Of a DNA stretch of 37,004 bases, positions 33,220 through 37,004 are shown piece after piece; position 1 is the first letter of the stretch; each line of letters begins with the position of its first letter. This stretch comes from an uncultured Bacteroidales bacterium (GTDB taxonomy: Bacteria > Bacteroidota > Bacteroidia > Bacteroidales > FEN-979): positions 1 to 37,004 of the forward strand of contig CAIYJU010000204.1 of the NCBI GenBank assembly GCA_903926565.1. The letters are read 5' to 3'. Below the pieces are notes generated by a model. That model searched no databases and was not told the origin of the DNA. It saw only the letters and a list, made by a program, of their open reading frames with translations. The translations under genes were made by a program, and so were the position numbers.

Positions 33220-33699
33220 ATGAAAAATCTGATCTTCTTTTTCGTTTTCATCCTGGCCACGTGTTCCCCGGTCACAGCCCAGGTCAAAGTTTATAAGGGG
33301 ACGTCGACCTACACTTCAGATGTGATCTGCACAGTTAAGGATGGGAAAGTATATAAAAAAATGTCTTCCTACACCTCCGACATCCTTTGCCATATCAAAG
33401 AAAACAAGGTTTACAAAGGGAATTCCGGATACACCAGCGATGTGATCTATACTATTTCGGATGGTAAGGTGTACAAAGGCACATCTTCTTACACCTCCGA
33501 CATCGCATTTACCGTCAGAGACAGCAAGGTATACAAGGGAACTTCCTCCTATACCAGCGACATTCTTGCAACAATTGATGATAACAGGGTTTACATCGGA
33601 ACGTCATCCTACACGTCGGATATCATGTTCACAATTGACGGGAATCTTACGATCGAAGAGTTTGTGGGGGTGTGGTACGCAGTTAAATACTGTTACTGA
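33220..33699 (+). CDS. Secreted protein of six 20-residue repeats
   Basis: A 159-residue exported protein: signal peptide MKNLIFFFVFILATCSPVTA and Q, then six contiguous 20-residue repeats from residue 23 to 142 with consensus KVYKGTSSYTSDILxTIxDG, and a different C-terminal end (LTIEEFVGVWYAVKYCY). Strand-turn patterns repeat exactly, so a beta-solenoid or beta-meander is expected. The first repeats contain one Cys each. Family and function are unknown to me. An earlier in-frame start at 33151 overlaps the ATPase gene but would place 23 residues before the signal peptide, so the ATG at 33220 is chosen. It probably belongs to the ABC operon transcript. Confidence 0.75.
   Translation: MKNLIFFFVFILATCSPVTAQVKVYKGTSTYTSDVICTVKDGKVYKKMSSYTSDILCHIKENKVYKGNSGYTSDVIYTISDGKVYKGTSSYTSDIAFTVRDSKVYKGTSSYTSDILATIDDNRVYIGTSSYTSDIMFTIDGNLTIEEFVGVWYAVKYCY
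33286..33645 (+). repeat. Six 60-bp coding repeats
   Basis: Six units of exactly 60 bp in register with codons. Units 4 and 5 are the most alike (both encode KVYKGTSSYTSDI); units 2 and 3 are the most diverged, with KKMSSYTSDI and KGNSGYTSDV. Synonymous positions differ widely between units, so the duplication is old and the protein repeat is under selection. Confidence 0.85.
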
Positions 33700-33755
33700 G
33701 GGGGATAGGAAAATCTGATCAGGTAAATGCCTGGTTTTACCGGAAACACCGCCGG

Positions 33756-34199
33756 CTAATCCATCGGATACCCGTAGTCGGTCCAGTCAACTTTCAGGTT
33801 TTGCTTCAGATTCAGCAGTTTGGGCGATTTATAGCCCAGTTCTTTTAAAAGAGTGAAAGCAGGCCTGATGTTTGGACAGTTACGAAACGGACAACACCCA
33901 CAATAAATTACCACCATTTTATCTTTGGGAACGCTCACAAGTGCTTTCTTTAATTTGTCTAGATTGGCTTTACTTGAAGTGCCTCCGATATTGATGGCCC
34001 CTTTGATGTCGGCCACCGGGCCAATATTATAAATCACAGGTTTCTGCGCTTTAGCATTGGAAAGAACACTCGCCAGTGTTGCCGGTTCAATGAGATCCTT
34101 TGAGGTCCATGGCTCACCGGACTGGCCTGAGACCAGCATGGCAATGTTCGTTAAAATGATTGTAAACAGTGCGATCAGGACGTTTTTGTAATTTTTCAT
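33756..34199 (-). CDS. Secreted rhodanese-like protein
   Basis: A 147-residue exported protein. Signal peptide MKNYKNVLIALFTIILTNIA ends near SGQ. The rest is one rhodanese domain: YNIGPVADIKGAINIGG is the CH2A-like entry, and the active loop VVIYCGCCPFRNCPN contains the catalytic Cys (C100) with three more Cys (C102, C103, C108). Classical rhodaneses have one Cys in a six-residue loop; the extra Cys suggest disulfide or metal chemistry. Such exported rhodaneses may transfer sulfur or handle thiols in the periplasm. It is convergent with the repeat-protein gene. A TATCTTTG promoter box on the minus strand lies at 34227-34220. Confidence 0.82.
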   Translation of the reverse strand: MKNYKNVLIALFTIILTNIAMLVSGQSGEPWTSKDLIEPATLASVLSNAKAQKPVIYNIGPVADIKGAINIGGTSSKANLDKLKKALVSVPKDKMVVIYCGCCPFRNCPNIRPAFTLLKELGYKSPKLLNLKQNLKVDWTDYGYPMD

Positions 34200-34328
34200 A
34201 ATGGTTGTTTTGTCTATTGCAAAGATACCAAAAAAAACACCTCGTAAATTCCCGTTGAAACTCGTGCTTCATGATAATTGCAAATGCCTCACAATAAATC
34301 TGTTGGCACGGATTAATCCCGTGTGCAT

Positions 34329-34347
34329 CTCCCGAGCATGTCGGGAG
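34329..34347. repeat. Short perfect hairpin
   Basis: CTCCCGA, loop GCATG, TCGGGAG: a perfect 7-bp stem between two unrelated genes. No T-run follows on either strand, so a terminator role is doubtful. Confidence 0.4.
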
Positions 34348-34384
34348 CACCACTATGGTCGGTTGGACGAAGATTATACGTTGC

Positions 34385-34439
34385 TTTTACTCTCCTTTTA
34401 CTTTCCTTTTACTCTCCTTTTACTCTCCTTTTACTTTTA
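34385..34439. repeat. 11-bp tandem repeat, five units
   Basis: TTTTACTCTCC repeated at 34385, 34396, 34407, 34418 and 34429, the second and last units with changes (TTTTACTTTCC, TTTTACTTTTA). On the minus strand it is a purine-rich GGAGAGTAAAA array. Copy number could vary between strains. Confidence 0.85.
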
Positions 34440-34689
34440 TTGATTGAGCCAATCTGGATTCAATTGCTTGAAATCAACACTGCATTCAATAAGGCACTAA
34501 TAAACAATTAATTACACAGAGGTTCACAGAGAAGACACGAAGAACCACTGAGGGAAAATGTTTTTCGTTAAACCGTGTTTCTAAAAAATTTGTTGCTTTT
34601 TGATTGGTTTGCAACATCATTCTTATTTATAAAAGTCCAATATTGACAACAATCTCCGTGGCACTTAATAAATAACTAAAACCCTAAAT

Positions 34690-35127
34690 ATGAAAAAGAT
34701 ATCAACTGTGTTATTCATGGTCGTCGCCTTATCTGTCAGTTTATCACTCTCTGCCCAGGAGAAAACCTGTAAAAATGGTTCAGTCTGGCAGGTTGGGTTC
34801 ATCAAAACAGGTGCAAATATGACCATAGATTATCTGAAGAATCTCAAGAACAACTGGAAGGCAACACACGATGAAGCCGTCAAACAGGGCTTGATCGTCT
34901 CCTACAAAATTCTTGAGGGTGCCTCTGCCAATCCCGAAGACTGGGACATCATGCTGATGACCGAGTACAAAAGTCTCTCTGCCATGGAAGGAGCGGATGA
35001 GAAATGGGATGCAATAAGCAAAAAGATCATCGGTGGCGAAGATGCAATGAAGAAACTGAACGAAAGCAGGGTAAGTATGAGAACCATTTATGGGGGCAAA
35101 CTGCTGAGGGAGGTTGTCTACAAATAA
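34690..35127 (+). CDS. Small secreted protein, possible dimeric alpha-beta barrel
   Basis: A 145-residue exported protein with signal peptide MKKISTVLFMVVALSVSLSL ending SAQ. The mature part (WQVGFIKTGANMTIDYLKNL, KQGLIVSYKILEGASA, DWDIMLMTEYKSLSAM) has the beta-alpha-beta order of ferredoxin-like dimeric alpha-beta barrels such as EthD or NIPSNAP proteins, but no catalytic residue can be named. It is preceded by an AT-rich leader with A-rich bases before the ATG and is followed by a strong terminator, so it is a single-gene unit. Function unknown. Confidence 0.7.
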   Translation: MKKISTVLFMVVALSVSLSLSAQEKTCKNGSVWQVGFIKTGANMTIDYLKNLKNNWKATHDEAVKQGLIVSYKILEGASANPEDWDIMLMTEYKSLSAMEGADEKWDAISKKIIGGEDAMKKLNESRVSMRTIYGGKLLREVVYK

Positions 35128-35142
35128 ATAGCAGTGTCTTTT

Positions 35143-35195
35143 GAGGAGGGCCGTTGCGAAGATAAAAATACCTTCTGTAACGGCCTTCTTCTTTA
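35143..35195 (+). terminator. Terminator of the small secreted protein gene
   Basis: GAGGAGGGCCGTTGCGAAG (from 35143) pairs with CTTCTGTAACGGCCTTCTTC (to 35191) with a few mismatches, forming a stem of about 18 bp, followed by TTTAT. It lies 16 bp after the stop codon. Confidence 0.75.
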
Positions 35196-35259
35196 TCAGG
35201 TCGTTTTAATTCATAATTTTACTGCTCAAATTTACCTTCCTCAAATTTAAAAAAGCCTT

Positions 35260-37004
35260 ATGAACAGATTGACCTCCTTCCGGTTTTACTTGTCCTGCTT
35301 ACTATTGACAACACTCCTGTCCTTGCCTTTGCCGACTCTTGCGCAGCTTATCGATAATCCAAACCGCGACCAGCTTCCCGCGTATCTTCGTGAATTGGCG
35401 CCGAACAATACCGACTTGCCTCTTTCCTCTGTCATTACGGTAAACAATTTCGATAATTTTAATCTCGGTGTTGATTTCGGTGAGAGCAATATGGCGGAGA
35501 ACCCGCTGGTTCCGGCATGGTTCTTTACGGCTTATAATACCAATACATCTCATAATACGCAAAATGGCATCGACTGGGGAACCGGAACTCCTTCCTTTGG
35601 TACATCTGTGCAGGGAGATCCTGTTGTGTCCTACGACAGCCTTGGAAACCTTTATTACCAGAATATGTACGGAAACATCACCGGCGTAAAGGTGATCAAG
35701 TCCACCGACAACGGCGCCACCTGGGGGGCCCCTGTAACTGCAGTGGCCGGTGTTGATAAGAACTGGATGGCATGTGATCAAACAAATGGCCCGAATGCAA
35801 ACAACGTTTATGTTTGCATGACCGCCAACTCCGGAGGTAATTTCGCCCGGAGCACCGACCATGGAACCACATTTACGACAACCTTTACGCCATCCACACA
35901 ATCCCTTCCGGGGATGATGGTTTGCGTGGGTGCAAACGGCACTGTGCAGGGAAAAGCGGTGTATGTGGTTACAAACAGCGGAGGCTCTTTCAGTGCTACG
36001 TATACTTTCTACCGTTCCCTCGACGGAGGACTCACCTTCACCCAGATGTCTGCCCAGTCATTTGCCAATTATGTCGGATCGAATGTTGGAGGCAGGAATT
36101 CGGTCCAGAACATGCGTACACGTCCATACCCGATGATTGCGGCAGACAACAGCTTTGGCGCCCACCGCGGGCGGTTTTACTGTGTGTATGCCTCCAATGA
36201 CCCTCCGGGAGACGGGAATAAACCTGATATCTGGAGCCGTTACTCCGATGACGGAGGAACGACATGGTCCTCTGCCGTCCTGGTGAATGATGATACCAGT
36301 CCGCAAGCCCATCACCAGTGGCATCCGGCAATATGGTGCGACAAGCAGACCGGCCGGCTTTACGCCCAATGGATGGATACGCGCAATTGCCCGACCAGCG
36401 ACAGCGCCCTCATCTATGCTTCCTATTCTGACGATGGAGGAGTTACCTGGGCTCAGAACCAGGCACTTTCAAACCAGAAGATGAAAATCAATTGCAGCAC
36501 TTGCGGCGGAGGAGGAACACCACGATACCAGGGAGACTACAATGGTATCATCTCCAATAAAAAAGGCGGCATGGCTGGCTGGACGGATTTCCGCCAGGGT
36601 TCTTTTATGAGCGTAACCTCGTATTTCCCGGATTTTGCCATGGCGATTAATAACACCACCGCCAACCTTTATATTCCGAACGACAGCGTCGATTTCATTG
36701 TCAGCATCCCCGGGGTTAAACTATATACAGATACGGTCATACTAACGGGCCAGATAACACCGGCTCCGGCAACCGGCAGCATCACCTTTACCTATCCGCA
36801 GGGAAACACAATCACCACGTTCCCCGGGTCCAAAATAGTTCGGATTAAAGTGACCGGAAATGTTCCGCTGTCAAACTACCAGGCACAGTTCTTTGCAAAG
36901 GGGCCAAACGGAACACCTGCACACCAGCGCAATGCCAACATCACTGTCCTGGCATCACTGGGTCTGGCTGTTGTTGTGACTGCGACCCCTGCTGCTGTAT
37001 GTGC
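35260..37004 (+). CDS. Secreted BNR/Asp-box beta-propeller protein, 3' end outside window
   Basis: The frame from the ATG at 35260 is open to the window edge, 581 codons. A signal peptide (MNRLTSFRFYLSCLLLTTLL ... PTLAQ) is followed by a propeller with Asp-box repeats of the form S/T-x-D-x-G-x-T-W/F: STDNGATW, STDHGTTF, SLDGGLTF, YSDDGGTTW, YSDDGGVTW. The fold is shared with sialidases; catalytic residues of a sialidase (Arg triad, Tyr) cannot be assigned, although AAWMDTRN-like text (AQWMDTRNCPTSDS) and VYASND are typical propeller strands. From about residue 465 an Ig-like, beta-sandwich domain follows (DFIVSIPGVKLYTDTVILTG). A T9SS sorting domain may lie beyond the edge. Non-enzymatic binding is as likely as glycosidase activity. 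Confidence 0.85.
   Translation, partial: MNRLTSFRFYLSCLLLTTLLSLPLPTLAQLIDNPNRDQLPAYLRELAPNNTDLPLSSVITVNNFDNFNLGVDFGESNMAENPLVPAWFFTAYNTNTSHNTQNGIDWGTGTPSFGTSVQGDPVVSYDSLGNLYYQNMYGNITGVKVIKSTDNGATWGAPVTAVAGVDKNWMACDQTNGPNANNVYVCMTANSGGNFARSTDHGTTFTTTFTPSTQSLPGMMVCVGANGTVQGKAVYVVTNSGGSFSATYTFYRSLDGGLTFTQMSAQSFANYVGSNVGGRNSVQNMRTRPYPMIAADNSFGAHRGRFYCVYASNDPPGDGNKPDIWSRYSDDGGTTWSSAVLVNDDTSPQAHHQWHPAIWCDKQTGRLYAQWMDTRNCPTSDSALIYASYSDDGGVTWAQNQALSNQKMKINCSTCGGGGTPRYQGDYNGIISNKKGGMAGWTDFRQGSFMSVTSYFPDFAMAINNTTANLYIPNDSVDFIVSIPGVKLYTDTVILTGQITPAPATGSITFTYPQGNTITTFPGSKIVRIKVTGNVPLSNYQAQFFAKGPNGTPAHQRNANITVLASLGLAVVVTATPAAVC

Larger units (their letters stand above)
34200..34689. other. Gene-free stretch with hairpin and short tandem repeat
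   Basis: No gene is seen. It holds the rhodanese promoter, a hairpin at 34329-34347 and an 11-bp tandem array at 34385-34439. At 34510-34555 the text CACAGAGGTTCACAGAGAAG is a common dispersed intergenic motif of Bacteroidota. The last 100 bp should contain the promoter of the next gene. Confidence 0.5.

Noticed and set aside
35302..35901. 199-codon minus-strand frame
   Set aside because: Antisense to the BNR propeller gene, which has a signal peptide and five Asp-boxes in the plus frame.

Overview
The window looks like a piece of chromosome from a member of the Bacteroidota, probably uncultured and environmental. The evidence is that large secreted proteins end in type IX secretion (T9SS type A) sorting domains, several genes are preceded by the Bacteroidota promoter form TTTG-N19-TAnnTTTG, start codons mostly lack Shine-Dalgarno sequences, and lipoprotein, FISUMP, IPTL-CTERM and PID-CTERM-like tags typical of this phylum are present. 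No rRNA or tRNA gene was recognised.

Positions 1-16.5 kb form an accessory region, rich in insertions, fragments and duplications. It opens with the 3'-truncated copy of an IS21-family element (istA plus four 24-bp terminal repeats) that has cut a lipoprotein metallophosphoesterase gene. Four Fic-domain genes follow on the minus strand (3.3-10.9 kb), each with its own set of repeated operator-like sites upstream. Between and around them lie copies of a compact 127-bp MITE-like element with inverted TGGA...TCCA ends and internal 'GGTGGTCA' repeats. Also here are two 70-bp promoter-plus-hairpin modules, a truncated NUDIX gene with a second fragment 7.5 kb away, a FISUMP lectin-like gene whose 3' end has a diversity-generating-retroelement-like codon pattern, a pRiA4b ORF-3-like remnant, a macro-domain-like remnant, a secreted transglutaminase-like protein, and a HigB/HigA-type toxin-antitoxin pair with a clear promoter and operator. 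A secreted IPTL-CTERM protein and a phosphatidylserine decarboxylase close the region.

Positions 16.5-28 kb carry a membrane-bound TPR adenylate cyclase, remnants of an outer-membrane barrel gene and of a VPS10/BNR-type gene, a 1326-residue parallel-beta-helix T9SS protein followed at 6 bp by a small PID-CTERM-like protein, a lipoprotein gene broken by one base in an A9 run, a GC-rich inverted-repeat element, a seven-repeat FG-GAP/VCBS T9SS protein and a YkgJ-type cysteine-cluster protein.

Positions 28-37 kb hold a beta-barrel-like protein, then a tightly overlapping operon: ABC substrate-binding protein, a STAS-domain protein with a large unrecognised C-terminal domain, ABC permease, ABC ATPase, and a small secreted protein built of six exact 20-residue repeats. 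A secreted Cys-rich rhodanese, a small secreted protein and the first 581 codons of a BNR/Asp-box beta-propeller protein finish the window.

The most promising unusual items are the four-Fic cluster with gene-specific iteron operators and the 127-bp elements around it, and the ABC transporter operon with an embedded STAS-fusion protein and a repeat protein. All functional statements come from reading motifs by eye; no database search was run.
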